Source of the DNA: an uncultured Christensenella sp.
Lineage (GTDB): Bacteria; Bacillota; Clostridia; Christensenellales; Pumilibacteraceae
Assembly (NCBI GenBank): GCA_910585955.1
Contig: CAJUGC010000012.1
Coordinates: 29,023-60,918, forward strand
Direction of reading: 5' to 3'
DNA: 31,896 nucleotides
This document shows positions 23,235 through 31,813 of this stretch, one piece after another. The notes under the pieces are model-generated. The model saw only the letters and a program-made list of their open reading frames with translations, searched no databases and was not told the DNA's origin. The translations under genes and the position numbers were made by a program. Positions within the stretch are counted from its first letter, which is position 1. Each line of letters starts with the position of its first letter.

Positions 23235-25832
23235 ATGAAAAAGAAACACGAACCTTCTAATATGATGAAACATTATCTCAAGACGAAAGAAGAGTATAAT
23301 GAATGTCTGTTGTTCTATCGTCTTGGGGATTTTTACGAACTTTTTTATGATGACGCCGTCACTGTCAGTCGGGAGCTTGATCTTACGCTTACGGGCAAGG
23401 ATTGCGGGCTTGAGGTACGCGCTCCGATGTGCGGCATACCGTATCATGCCATAGATTCTTATTTACCGCGTCTTATAGAAAAAGGATATAAAGTTGCTAT
23501 ATGCGAACAATTGTCCGATCCGAAGGCGTCTAAAGGACTTGTGGAGCGCGATGTCGTGAGAATAGTCACGCCTGGTACGCTTATTGATGAAGCGCTTTTG
23601 AAAGAGGATAAAAATAATTTTATAGCAAGCGTCTGTCTTGACGAAGGCGTTGTCGGCGTAGCTTGGTCGGATATTTCGACGGGTGAGTGTAATTTTACAT
23701 ATTGCGACGGAGCGATAAATATCGCTCTCAATGATTTGTTGTCGCGTATAGAGCCGAAAGAGATTATATGCAATGCGGCAATGGCTATGGAAAGCATAAA
23801 TCTTTCTGTGGTAAAGTATGCGAAAGTCTGCGCGTTTACGGCTTACGACGAAACGGCGTTCGAATATGATACTGCGGAAAAGCTTGTAAAGGCAAGGCTT
23901 CCGAAAACGGTTTTCGAAAAGATACTGCGGGCGCCTCATTGTATTCGTGCGGTGGGCGCGCTTCTCGATTATATAGAACACACGCAAAAGCGTTCGCTGA
24001 TACACCTGAACAGCGCCACTTACGATAAAGAGACGGTGCATATGACGCTCGAATCTTCCGTTAGGCGGACTCTGGAACTCACGGAAACTTCGGACGGTAA
24101 GCGTTATGGGTCGTTATTGTGGCTCATGGATAATACGACTACGGGCATGGGAAAACGTCTGCTTCGCAGATGGATCGAAGAGCCGGATCTCGATACGGTT
24201 TTGATAAATGCGAAGTTGGACGCTGTCGAAGAGCTTAAAAGCGATAAGATGGTTTGTGACGAAATAGCTTCGCAATTAAAGTATATTCATGACATAGAAA
24301 GACTTACGGGGCGTATTTCTTACGGGAATATGACTTCGAAAGATTGTGTGTCTTTAAGGCAATCTCTCGAAGCGTTGCCGCGGCTTAAAAAATTGTTGAA
24401 ACAACTCAGATCCAAATATTTTAAAGGATTGGACAGCAAGCTTGACGAGTTGTCGGACGAATACGATTTGCTTGTGCGCGGAATTGCCGAGTCTCCCGCT
24501 CCAATACTTAAAGACGGTAATGTCATAAACGACGGTTACGACGAGGAACTTGATTTGCTTCGTTCCATGGGGAAGAACTCTAAGGGACTTCTTGCCGAAC
24601 TCGGAGTGCGTGAGCGCGAAGCTACGGGGATTAAAAATCTGAAAATAGGATTTAATAAGGTGTTCGGCTATTACATAGAAGTGTCGAATTCTCAAAAAAA
24701 CTTGGTGCCTTACCGCTATATTCGCAAGCAAACCATTGCAGGAGGAGAGCGGTATGTTACGGAAGAACTTAAAGTCCTCGAAGACAAAATACTTCATGCG
24801 GAGGAGCAATCCATAGCGCTCGAAGCGCGACTTTACGGCGAGATCTTAAAGAAATTGCTTTTAAGCGTAGACAAACTTATGACTACGGCACAAAGCGTTG
24901 CGCGTCTTGACTGTATTGTTTCTCATGCGATAACGTCGTATAAAAACAATTACGCTCGTCCTGTTGTAGGAGACGGCGTCCAACATATAAAAATTGTAGA
25001 CGGTAGACACCCCGTAGTGGAAAAGATTCTTAAAGACGATTCTTTCGTGCCTAACGATACGCTTCTTGACGGAGAGGAAAATCGCATCGCTCTCATAACG
25101 GGACCCAATATGGCGGGAAAAAGTATTTATATGCGTCAGGTCGCACTCATAGTAATAATGGCTCACTGCGGATGTTTTGTTCCCGCAAAATCCGCGGAGA
25201 TTGCTATTACGGACAAGATATTTACACGCGTCGGAGCGAGCGACGATTTATCTACCGGCAGAAGCACGTTTATGGTGGAGATGTCGGAAGTCAGTTCCAT
25301 ATTGCGCAATGTTACCGACAGAAGTCTTTTGTTGCTTGACGAAATAGGTAGGGGGACTTCCACATACGACGGACTCAGCATAGCGTGGGCAATTCTCGAG
25401 TTTATTTCCGCGTCGTCGAAAGCAAAGACACTGTTCTCGACCCACTATCATGAATTGACCGAACTCGAAGGTTCCGTAGCCGGTTTGAAAAATTATAAAC
25501 TGACTGTCAAGGAGCTTGGCGGCTCAATTGTATTTTTGCGCAAACTTTTGCGAGGAAGCGCAAATCGGAGCTTTGGAATAGAAGTGGCGTCTATTGCGGG
25601 TCTTCCGGACAACGTGGTGGTGAGAGCAAAGGAGCTTTTGAAAAGACTTGAAAAGAATGACATTACACGCAAATCCAATATGGCTACCAATCAGCAGCTT
25701 TCAATATTCGGCGAGAGTAAACTTACCGAGATAAAAAATATTTTAAAGGAACTCGATTTGGATAATGTTACGCCTCGTGCGGCGTTTGACATTTTGTCGG
25801 ATTTGAAAGATAAGGTGGTAATTGATGAGTAG
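23235..25832 (+). CDS. mutS: DNA mismatch repair protein MutS
   Basis: An 865-residue protein, full length. The mismatch-probing Phe-x-Glu is in 'GDFYELFYDD' (F33, E35). The ATPase has Walker A GPNMAGKS (about 623-630), 'ASDDLSTGRSTFMVEM' and Walker B 'LLLDEIGRGTSTYDG', then 'FSTHYHELTELE'. It recognises mispairs and recruits MutL. CGGAG precedes the start 10 bases after miaB; the last 8 bases overlap mutL. Confidence 0.97.
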   Translation: MKKKHEPSNMMKHYLKTKEEYNECLLFYRLGDFYELFYDDAVTVSRELDLTLTGKDCGLEVRAPMCGIPYHAIDSYLPRLIEKGYKVAICEQLSDPKASKGLVERDVVRIVTPGTLIDEALLKEDKNNFIASVCLDEGVVGVAWSDISTGECNFTYCDGAINIALNDLLSRIEPKEIICNAAMAMESINLSVVKYAKVCAFTAYDETAFEYDTAEKLVKARLPKTVFEKILRAPHCIRAVGALLDYIEHTQKRSLIHLNSATYDKETVHMTLESSVRRTLELTETSDGKRYGSLLWLMDNTTTGMGKRLLRRWIEEPDLDTVLINAKLDAVEELKSDKMVCDEIASQLKYIHDIERLTGRISYGNMTSKDCVSLRQSLEALPRLKKLLKQLRSKYFKGLDSKLDELSDEYDLLVRGIAESPAPILKDGNVINDGYDEELDLLRSMGKNSKGLLAELGVREREATGIKNLKIGFNKVFGYYIEVSNSQKNLVPYRYIRKQTIAGGERYVTEELKVLEDKILHAEEQSIALEARLYGEILKKLLLSVDKLMTTAQSVARLDCIVSHAITSYKNNYARPVVGDGVQHIKIVDGRHPVVEKILKDDSFVPNDTLLDGEENRIALITGPNMAGKSIYMRQVALIVIMAHCGCFVPAKSAEIAITDKIFTRVGASDDLSTGRSTFMVEMSEVSSILRNVTDRSLLLLDEIGRGTSTYDGLSIAWAILEFISASSKAKTLFSTHYHELTELEGSVAGLKNYKLTVKELGGSIVFLRKLLRGSANRSFGIEVASIAGLPDNVVVRAKELLKRLEKNDITRKSNMATNQQLSIFGESKLTEIKNILKELDLDNVTPRAAFDILSDLKDKVVIDE

Positions 25833-27807
25833 AATAAATTTGCTCGACAGCGCCGTGTTTAACCGTATAGCGGCGGGCGAAGTGGTGGAAAGACCGCGTT
25901 CGATTGTCAAAGAGCTTATGGAAAACAGTATAGATGCGGGTGCGACTTTTATTTCCGTCGAGATAATAAACGGCGGGCTGTCTCAGATTAGAGTGGTGGA
26001 CAACGGTTGCGGCATAGAATCCGAGGATATTGAAAAGGCATTTTTGCCCCATGCTACAAGCAAGATCAAAAATTTGAATGATTTAAATTCCATAGCTACT
26101 CTCGGTTTTAGGGGAGAAGCGCTGACGAGTATCGCGTCTGTGGCAAAAGTGACTCTTACGTCGCGCGCCGTGGGCAGCGCTATCGGAAATTATGTCGTGA
26201 TCGAGAACGGCGTGATTATTGACAGAGGCGAAAAGGGATGTTCGCAGGGGACTACGATAGTGGTCGAAGATCTTTTCAAGAATATTCCCGCGAGAGCAAA
26301 ATTTTTGTCAAAGCCGTCGGTCGAAGAGTCGGTGATCACGGATACGGTGTCTAGGCTCATAATGACTAATCCGAATATCGGCATAAAATACAGCGCAGGC
26401 GGGAAAGTGGTCTATCATTCTTCGGGCGACAATCTCAAAAATGCGATTTATACGGTTTATGGCAAGACATTTGTGGACAACATGGTGCCAATAGAGTATG
26501 TTATGTCTAACATAACACTTAAAGGCTATATAAACAAACCGTATTATACTAAGCCGAACCGAACATATCAAACGCTTATTGTCAATGGTCGGTATGTGGA
26601 GAATGCCGATATTTCGTATTGCATTTACAATTGCTATCGCGATTTTTTGATGAAAAGACAATTTCCGGCATTTGTGTTGACTCTCGATTTGCCATACGAT
26701 ATGGTCGATGTCAATGTTCATCCGAATAAGCTTGAGGTGAAGTTTGCGGGAGCGGATGAGTTGAAACGTGTGATTTATTCTACCGTAAAAGACAAGCTTG
26801 ATGAGTTGACGCAGGCGCCTAAGGAAATAATAAAGAATTACAATGAAAATGAGACGAACCAACCTGTGATTTTTAAGTATGCGGTCGACGAATCTGTCGA
26901 TGGCGCAAAAGTTTGCAAAGACGTGCATAAAGATGTGCTCGGAGTATTTTTAAATGTCGAGGGTGAAATTGGGAAATCGAACAGCTCGGCTGTTATACGC
27001 AGTGCCGTTCCGGAACTATCCGAGCACCGTGAAACAGAATATTTGTCGGCAAGTAAATATTTTGGGAAAACGAATATTGAAGATGTGTTTGCGTCGGAAG
27101 AGATCTGCACGACGTTGGATAAAAACTGCGGTTTAGGCAATGACGCGGATTGTATTGATTCAAGTTGCGGAAGCGAAAATGGACAAATAAATACAGAAGA
27201 TGATTTGAGAATAATTTGCGAAAAAGATCGCGTGATGAAAAGAAAATTCAAGACAGTGCTTTTCGACACTTATATAGTTGTTGAAGACGGAACCGATGTG
27301 TTATTGATTGACCAACACGCGGCGCACGAGCGGTTGCTTTACGATAAGTTGGCGGAACAGATCGAGCGCAGAAAAGTTGAGATGCAAGATATGCTTGTTC
27401 CGTACACATTCGATGTTACGCCCGTTGAGACGGAATTATTGAAGGAGCGTCTTAACGAAATAAATGCTTGCGGTTTTGTGCTTTCGTCGCTCGGAGGTAA
27501 TACATTTTCTTTATCTGCCGTTCCTCTTGCGTGTTCGGAAATGCGATTCGATGGGTTTATGGAACTTGTTTTGGGTGAGTTAAACGGCGGCAAGATTAGG
27601 AAAGTGGATTTTGTCAAGGATATTATAATGCAATCGGCGTGTAAGGCTGCTGTTAAGGGCGAAGATAAGTTGTCGGATTCCGAAATTGATCGATTGCTTG
27701 CGGCGTTTGCCGATGGAGATAAAGTTCTTATGTGTCCGCATGGCAGACCGCTTGTGGTGAAAATAAGCAAGTCGGAAATTGAAAAATGGTTCAAACGAGT
27801 GGTTTAA
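25825..27807 (+). CDS. mutL: DNA mismatch repair protein MutL (endonuclease type)
   Basis: A 660-residue protein. The GHKL ATPase shows 'IAAGEVVERP', 'ELMENSIDAGA', 'DNGCGI' and 'GFRGEALTSI'. After a variable linker (about 335-470) the C-terminal domain has the endonuclease motif 'DQHAAHERLLYD' (D496 to D507), 'SACKAAVKGEDKL' and 'CPHGRPLVVKIS', so it should nick DNA, as expected in a lineage without MutH. The last acidic residue of the DQHA-x2-E-x4-E motif is Asp507 rather than Glu. ATG 25825 follows AAGGTGG and is preferred to the TTG three bases before. Confidence 0.96.
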   Translation: MSRINLLDSAVFNRIAAGEVVERPRSIVKELMENSIDAGATFISVEIINGGLSQIRVVDNGCGIESEDIEKAFLPHATSKIKNLNDLNSIATLGFRGEALTSIASVAKVTLTSRAVGSAIGNYVVIENGVIIDRGEKGCSQGTTIVVEDLFKNIPARAKFLSKPSVEESVITDTVSRLIMTNPNIGIKYSAGGKVVYHSSGDNLKNAIYTVYGKTFVDNMVPIEYVMSNITLKGYINKPYYTKPNRTYQTLIVNGRYVENADISYCIYNCYRDFLMKRQFPAFVLTLDLPYDMVDVNVHPNKLEVKFAGADELKRVIYSTVKDKLDELTQAPKEIIKNYNENETNQPVIFKYAVDESVDGAKVCKDVHKDVLGVFLNVEGEIGKSNSSAVIRSAVPELSEHRETEYLSASKYFGKTNIEDVFASEEICTTLDKNCGLGNDADCIDSSCGSENGQINTEDDLRIICEKDRVMKRKFKTVLFDTYIVVEDGTDVLLIDQHAAHERLLYDKLAEQIERRKVEMQDMLVPYTFDVTPVETELLKERLNEINACGFVLSSLGGNTFSLSAVPLACSEMRFDGFMELVLGELNGGKIRKVDFVKDIIMQSACKAAVKGEDKLSDSEIDRLLAAFADGDKVLMCPHGRPLVVKISKSEIEKWFKRVV

Positions 27808-28727
27808 ATAAAATAATAATAATTGCAGGACCTACGGCGTCCGGAAAAACCGATTTATCTTTGCGTTGCGCGAGGGAACTCGGCGGAGAAATCATTGGCT
27901 GTGATTCGATGCAGATATATAAAGGGCTGAATATAGGCACCGGTAAAGTGAGTGCGGAGGAAAGCTTTGGTATTCCGCATTTTATGATAGACATAATGCA
28001 TCCAAACGCAGAATTTTCGGTTAACGAATATGTAAAAAGATGTGACAAAACGGTTTTGGAAATATCTGATCGAGGAAATATCCCGATTGTGGTGGGCGGT
28101 ACGGGGCTTTATATAAGTGCGTTGCTGTACGGTCTTGATTATGCCGGAGCGGCGAAGTCTGAAGAGGTCAGAAATAAATATTCGGAAATTTTAAATAAGC
28201 AAGGCAAAGAATTTTTGTTCGAACTTCTCAAAAGGGTTGATTTCGATTCGAGTTTAAAAATCAATATGAATGATACCAAGCGTGTAATAAGGGCGCTGGA
28301 AATCTATGAATTGACGGGACGACCCAAAAGTTCGGCGGCTTCGGGGTGTGAGACTGCGAGATATGATTATCTGTTTATAGTGTTGTCTCCGTCGAGGGAT
28401 GTTCTTTACGCTAATATAAACGCCCGTGTTGATAAAATGATTGACAGGGGGCTTATCGACGAGGTGAAATCATTATGTTCATATAGAGATTGTCAATCTA
28501 TGCAGGCGATAGGCTATAAGGAAATTATAGCATATCTTGACGGCGAAATGTCATTGGATGATGCTATAGAGCGGATTAAAATCAATACTCGACATTATGC
28601 AAAAAGGCAAATGACGTACTTTAAAAACATAAGGGCGAAAACTTATCTGTATGAGAATTACGATAAAACAATGGATGATGCGATTATCGCCGAATGTAGA
28701 AAATTTTTAAAAACTAAAAGGGTTTAA
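27786..28727 (+). CDS. miaA: tRNA dimethylallyltransferase
   Basis: A 313-residue protein that adds dimethylallyl to A37 of tRNAs reading UNN codons. P-loop GPTASGKT (15-22), 'GCDSMQIYKGLNIGTGK', 'VVGGTGLYISALLYG', 'DTKRVIRALEIYELTGRP' and 'QAIGYKEI' are family blocks. It starts 22 bases before the mutL stop, so it is translated from within mutL; the ribosome binding site (GGAAA) is weak. Together with miaB this gives ms2i6A. Confidence 0.96.
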   Translation: MVQTSGLNKIIIIAGPTASGKTDLSLRCARELGGEIIGCDSMQIYKGLNIGTGKVSAEESFGIPHFMIDIMHPNAEFSVNEYVKRCDKTVLEISDRGNIPIVVGGTGLYISALLYGLDYAGAAKSEEVRNKYSEILNKQGKEFLFELLKRVDFDSSLKINMNDTKRVIRALEIYELTGRPKSSAASGCETARYDYLFIVLSPSRDVLYANINARVDKMIDRGLIDEVKSLCSYRDCQSMQAIGYKEIIAYLDGEMSLDDAIERIKINTRHYAKRQMTYFKNIRAKTYLYENYDKTMDDAIIAECRKFLKTKRV

Positions 28728-28734
28728 TGGTAAT

Positions 28735-29970
28735 ATGTCTGACATAAATATCGAAAAATTAATAGACCGATCTGAAATGGAATCTAAAAAGCTGTTTGAA
28801 TGTATAGATGCCGTTGCGCTTTATAATCAGCAAAAAGTTTTGAACGCTTTTCAAAAAAATCGTATAGCGCTTAGACATTTTGCCGGCACGTCGGGATATG
28901 GATATGATGATGTGGGCAGGGATACATTGTCTATGGTTTTTGCCGATGTTTTCGGGGGCGAGGCGGCGATAGCAACTCCTCTGTTGACATCGGGCACTCA
29001 TGCCATAGCTACGGTATTGTACGGATTGTTGCGTCCCGGCGATTGTTTTCTTTCGATTTCCGGAATGCCTTACGATACGCTCGAGACTGTTATAAGCGGT
29101 GACGGTGTGGGGTCGTTAAAAGATTTCGGCGTAAATTTCGAGAGTGTAGAGCTTACCGAATCCGGAGATTTTAATAAATCCGAAATAGAAAAACGCCTTA
29201 AGCAAAAAAAATATAAGCTGTTGTTTATCCAGCGTTCTCGAGGTTATAATTGGCGAAACGCCTTCGGTGTTGAACAAATCGGCGATATTATAGCATTTGT
29301 ACGCAAATTTACCGACGTGCCTGTGGTTATAGATAATTGTTACGGTGAATTCGTCGAGCGGAAAGAGCCGACCGAGGTCGGCGCAGATATAATAGTCGGG
29401 TCTCTGATAAAAAATCCGGGCGGAGGAATTGCGCCTACGGGAGGTTATATTGTCGGCAAAAAAGATTTGGTCGAGCAAATCGGTTATCGTCTTACCGCAC
29501 CTGGGGTCGGTATGGAAGTCGGTTCGTATGCGTACGGTTACAGAGAGTTTTATCAGGGGCTTTTTTTTGCGCCGCACGTTACGGCGCAAGCGCTTAAAGG
29601 TTCTGTTTTGTTCGGCTCGGTTTTCGATAAGCTCGGTTATGAAACATTGCCTTTGCCGAGCGAAAATTGTAACGATATAATACGATCTATCAAATTTAAC
29701 GGAAAAGAAGAACTTATAAGGTTTTGTCAAGCAATCCAAGCCTGTTCGCCGATAGACAGCTTTGCTATGCCCGAACCGTGGGATATGCCGGGCTATACCG
29801 ACCAGGTAATAATGGCTGCTGGTACGTTTGTTCAGGGTGCATCCATAGAACTGAGTGCCGATTCGCCGATACGCGAGCCGTATATAGCGTACTTGCAGGG
29901 CGGACTGACTTATGAGCACGTTAAAATCGCCGTTAAAAAATGCGTTGAGTATATTCGAAAGATTTCATAA
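28735..29970 (+). CDS. Methionine gamma-lyase-like PLP enzyme (YnbB/'aluminium resistance' family)
   Basis: A 411-residue fold-type I PLP protein. Seen: 'RHFAGTSGYGYDDVGRDTL' (47-65), 'LLTSGTHAIATVLYGLLRPGD', the PLP-contacting D200 in 'VVIDNCYGEF', the probable Schiff-base lysine K226 in 'GSLIKNPGGGIAPTGGY', and the C-terminal 'REPYIAYLQGGLTYEHVKIA'. It is full length for the family found after miaA/hfq in many Bacillota. The reaction is not settled; Cys/Met metabolism is inferred. It starts 7 bases after miaA. No terminator is evident after it. Confidence 0.9.
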   Translation: MSDINIEKLIDRSEMESKKLFECIDAVALYNQQKVLNAFQKNRIALRHFAGTSGYGYDDVGRDTLSMVFADVFGGEAAIATPLLTSGTHAIATVLYGLLRPGDCFLSISGMPYDTLETVISGDGVGSLKDFGVNFESVELTESGDFNKSEIEKRLKQKKYKLLFIQRSRGYNWRNAFGVEQIGDIIAFVRKFTDVPVVIDNCYGEFVERKEPTEVGADIIVGSLIKNPGGGIAPTGGYIVGKKDLVEQIGYRLTAPGVGMEVGSYAYGYREFYQGLFFAPHVTAQALKGSVLFGSVFDKLGYETLPLPSENCNDIIRSIKFNGKEELIRFCQAIQACSPIDSFAMPEPWDMPGYTDQVIMAAGTFVQGASIELSADSPIREPYIAYLQGGLTYEHVKIAVKKCVEYIRKIS

Positions 29971-30062
29971 AAGATTTTGTATTGAATTTTCCAGCGGGCA
30001 TTACTATGGCAGACATAATAATATAAATACGGCAAAACAACGATTAAAAATATATTTTCGGT
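29971..30062. other. Convergent intergenic gap without a clear terminator
   Basis: AT-rich 92 bases between the PLP enzyme and the recombinase. No stable stem with a T-run was found on either strand, and no open frame of note. Confidence 0.6.
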
Positions 30063-31130
30063 TTAATCTTCGTCGTCGCGAAGTTTGATTTTTTTTGCCG
30101 CTTGCTTTCTTATGTCTTCGCTCATTGCTGCATAGTGCTTTTTTGTGGTGTTTATGTCCTTGTGCCCGAGCACGTCTGCCACCATATAGATGTCTTGTGT
30201 TTCATGATAAAGTTGAGTGCCGAAAGTACTGCGTAGTTTATGCGGCGTTATTTTTTTCAGAGGGTTGATTATTCGGCTGTATTTTTTTACAAGAAGTTCG
30301 ACAGAGCGCACGGAAATTCGCTTTCCCTGAAGAGATAAAAACAGGGCGGGGTTATCCTGCATCTTAACGCCGACTTCGGAGCTCAAATTTATTTCATTCT
30401 CACGCCAAGTGAGATACGATTGGAGTGAGCTTGCAACTTCGTCCGAAAAATACAGAGTTTGGCGGTTTCCGCCTTTGCGTGTGACGGTAAAGGCATTGGA
30501 GTCGAAATCTACGTCTTTGATGTCGATTCCGACAAGCTCGCTTATACGGATGCCTGTGCCCAGAAATAATGTAAGAATGGCTACATCTCGCTTCGAAGTG
30601 ATTTTATTGAACTGACGTTGTTTGTCGGACATATTCAAACCGTCTTCGGCTGTGTCCAAAATTTTAACTATTTCGTCGACGTCAAGTCTGATTATTGCTT
30701 GATCGTGCAGCTTCGGCATATCGACTTTTGCTGCGACATCGGAACTTAATTCATTTTTGCGAAAGAAGAATTTGAAAAATGTTCGTAGGGTGGAGAGCTT
30801 TCGGCTTTTGGCTTTTTCACCGCACGAATAGTTTTTGCCCTCGAACTCATAACTCGAAATATAGTCCAAAAACAGCTCTATATCGGTCGAAGTCAATAGA
30901 TTTATGTCAGACATAGTAATTTCATTGACGTTAATTTTATTTCTAAATTTGATTTTCGATAGATAATCGAAGAAAATATGTAAGTCGTAAGCATAGTTTA
31001 AGCGCGTAAGAGGCGTAGTCCTAAGTTGGATTCCCAGAAAAAAACGTGTTACAAAGTCGGGCAGTTCGTTGCAAATTTCTCTGATTTTTGTAATGTTTTT
31101 TTCATTTCGCTCGTCAAAATAAGTTTTCAT
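30063..31130 (-). CDS. Tyrosine recombinase, XerS-like
   Basis: A 355-residue site-specific recombinase. The full catalytic set is present: R195 ('GTGIRISELV'), K219 ('TRKGGNR'), H297 and R300 ('TPHKLRSTF'), H323 ('LGHKDI') and nucleophile Y333 ('KKHYAA'). It is about 55 residues longer than XerC/XerD. The N-terminus ('EICNELPDFVTRFFLGIQLRTTP') and 'TRKGGNRQTLYFSDEVASSL' recall XerS, the single chromosome-dimer recombinase of streptococci (about 356 residues). ATG 31130 has AAGGA about 9 bases upstream. A 32-bp dyad lies about 200 bases upstream. Alternative: integrase of a lost or unseen element. The XerS reading rests on remembered similarity, not a search. Confidence 0.88.
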   Translation of the reverse strand: MKTYFDERNEKNITKIREICNELPDFVTRFFLGIQLRTTPLTRLNYAYDLHIFFDYLSKIKFRNKINVNEITMSDINLLTSTDIELFLDYISSYEFEGKNYSCGEKAKSRKLSTLRTFFKFFFRKNELSSDVAAKVDMPKLHDQAIIRLDVDEIVKILDTAEDGLNMSDKQRQFNKITSKRDVAILTLFLGTGIRISELVGIDIKDVDFDSNAFTVTRKGGNRQTLYFSDEVASSLQSYLTWRENEINLSSEVGVKMQDNPALFLSLQGKRISVRSVELLVKKYSRIINPLKKITPHKLRSTFGTQLYHETQDIYMVADVLGHKDINTTKKHYAAMSEDIRKQAAKKIKLRDDED

Positions 31131-31394
31131 TCAAATATGTCCTTATGTAAATGTGTTGCTCAAATTTGTTTTGTGATTCACTAAGCGGTTTTTAATCAAT
31201 TGAAGAGTTCAAGTATTTATGCGACATACAAAAATTTCTCAAAGCATTTTAAATTCAATAATTTGATAAATTCGAATGCGTGACGATAAATATGATATTG
31301 ACTCTCTGCTAATGATTATTCCTCAATTACTATTCGTAAAAGCTGTGTTTTGCGAATAGTTGTGCATATACTTTGCCTATCAAATCAAATTATA
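31131..31394. other. Non-coding region upstream of the recombinase gene
   Basis: 264 AT-rich bases with no credible gene. It holds the 32-bp dyad at 31329-31360, a small inverted repeat TTGAA-GAG-TTCAA (31200-31212), and the ribosome binding site of the recombinase. A promoter reading into it lies at 31389-31417. Confidence 0.7.
31329..31360. other. 32-bp dyad with 6-bp centre, candidate dif/recombination core site
   Basis: Two 13-bp arms, ACTATTCGTAAAA (31329-31341) and TTTTGCGAATAGT (31348-31360), are inverted repeats with one mismatch and flank GCTGTG. Arms around a 6-8 bp spacer are the layout of tyrosine recombinase core sites (dif, loxP-like). No T-run follows on either strand, which argues against a terminator. 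The XerS-like gene is next to it, as xerS lies next to its dif site in streptococci. Alternatives: a protein operator or an RNA hairpin in the recombinase leader. Confidence 0.5.
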
Positions 31395-31417
31395 CTACTT
31401 TTTCGACTTCTTAGCAA
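31389..31417 (-). promoter_or_regulatory. Candidate promoter for the recombinase gene
   Basis: On the minus strand TTGCTA (31417-31412) and TATAAT (31394-31389) are 17 bases apart. It lies at the 3' end of the small unknown gene and would give a leader of about 250 bases that includes the dyad. Confidence 0.5.
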
Positions 31418-31769
31418 GCATTTCCGCCGCTTGCGCTGTTTCCCATGATAGGCGCTGTTGTTCATATTCTAAAGATTTCATATCGAGATAGTCGGCAACA
31501 GCTTGACTGTCTCGAAAGCTCGCATATTCACAATTTCCGAAAGGAATATTGCAAGAACTCACCCGCCAGCACAATTTACTTGTGCGCGTAACTATAAACA
31601 CGTCGGATATTCTTAATTTCGTCATGGAAAAGCCATTATAATTACGCAAAAAAAAGTAACTGTGTTTTAAATAGTCATAACTTCTATAATATTTATGCCG
31701 AAAGTCTACCGACAACCGATATAATAACCAATGCACCCTGCCGCCCTTTGGCGCGCCTCGCTTGTTCAT
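31395..31769 (-). CDS. Hypothetical protein, 124 residues
   Basis: Not recognised. The protein is basic in its first two thirds, Tyr/Phe/Arg-rich ('RLSVDFRHKYYRSYDYLKHSYFF'), with two Cys in the middle ('LCWRVSSCNIPFGNC' region) and a helical, Glu/Gln/Ala-rich C-terminus ending in KKSKK. There is no signal peptide or membrane helix. A strong ribosome binding site (AAGGAGA) about 8 bases before ATG 31769 supports it as a real gene. It precedes the recombinase on the same strand, 264 bases away, so a link to recombination or a small mobile element is possible but unproven. Confidence 0.65.
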   Translation of the reverse strand: MNKRGAPKGGRVHWLLYRLSVDFRHKYYRSYDYLKHSYFFLRNYNGFSMTKLRISDVFIVTRTSKLCWRVSSCNIPFGNCEYASFRDSQAVADYLDMKSLEYEQQRLSWETAQAAEMLAKKSKK

Positions 31770-31813
31770 ATTTTTTTCTCCTTACTTAAAAATGAAACAA
31801 TATCCCCTATCAA

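Noticed and set aside
31200..31212. TTGAA-GAG-TTCAA inverted repeat upstream of the recombinase
   Set aside because: Only five-base arms in AT-rich DNA, not matching the Gram-positive LexA box; too weak to call an operator.
31329..31360. The 32-bp dyad as an intrinsic terminator of the small unknown gene
   Set aside because: Neither strand has a T-run after the stem, and the near-symmetric arms around a 6-bp centre fit a protein or recombinase site better.
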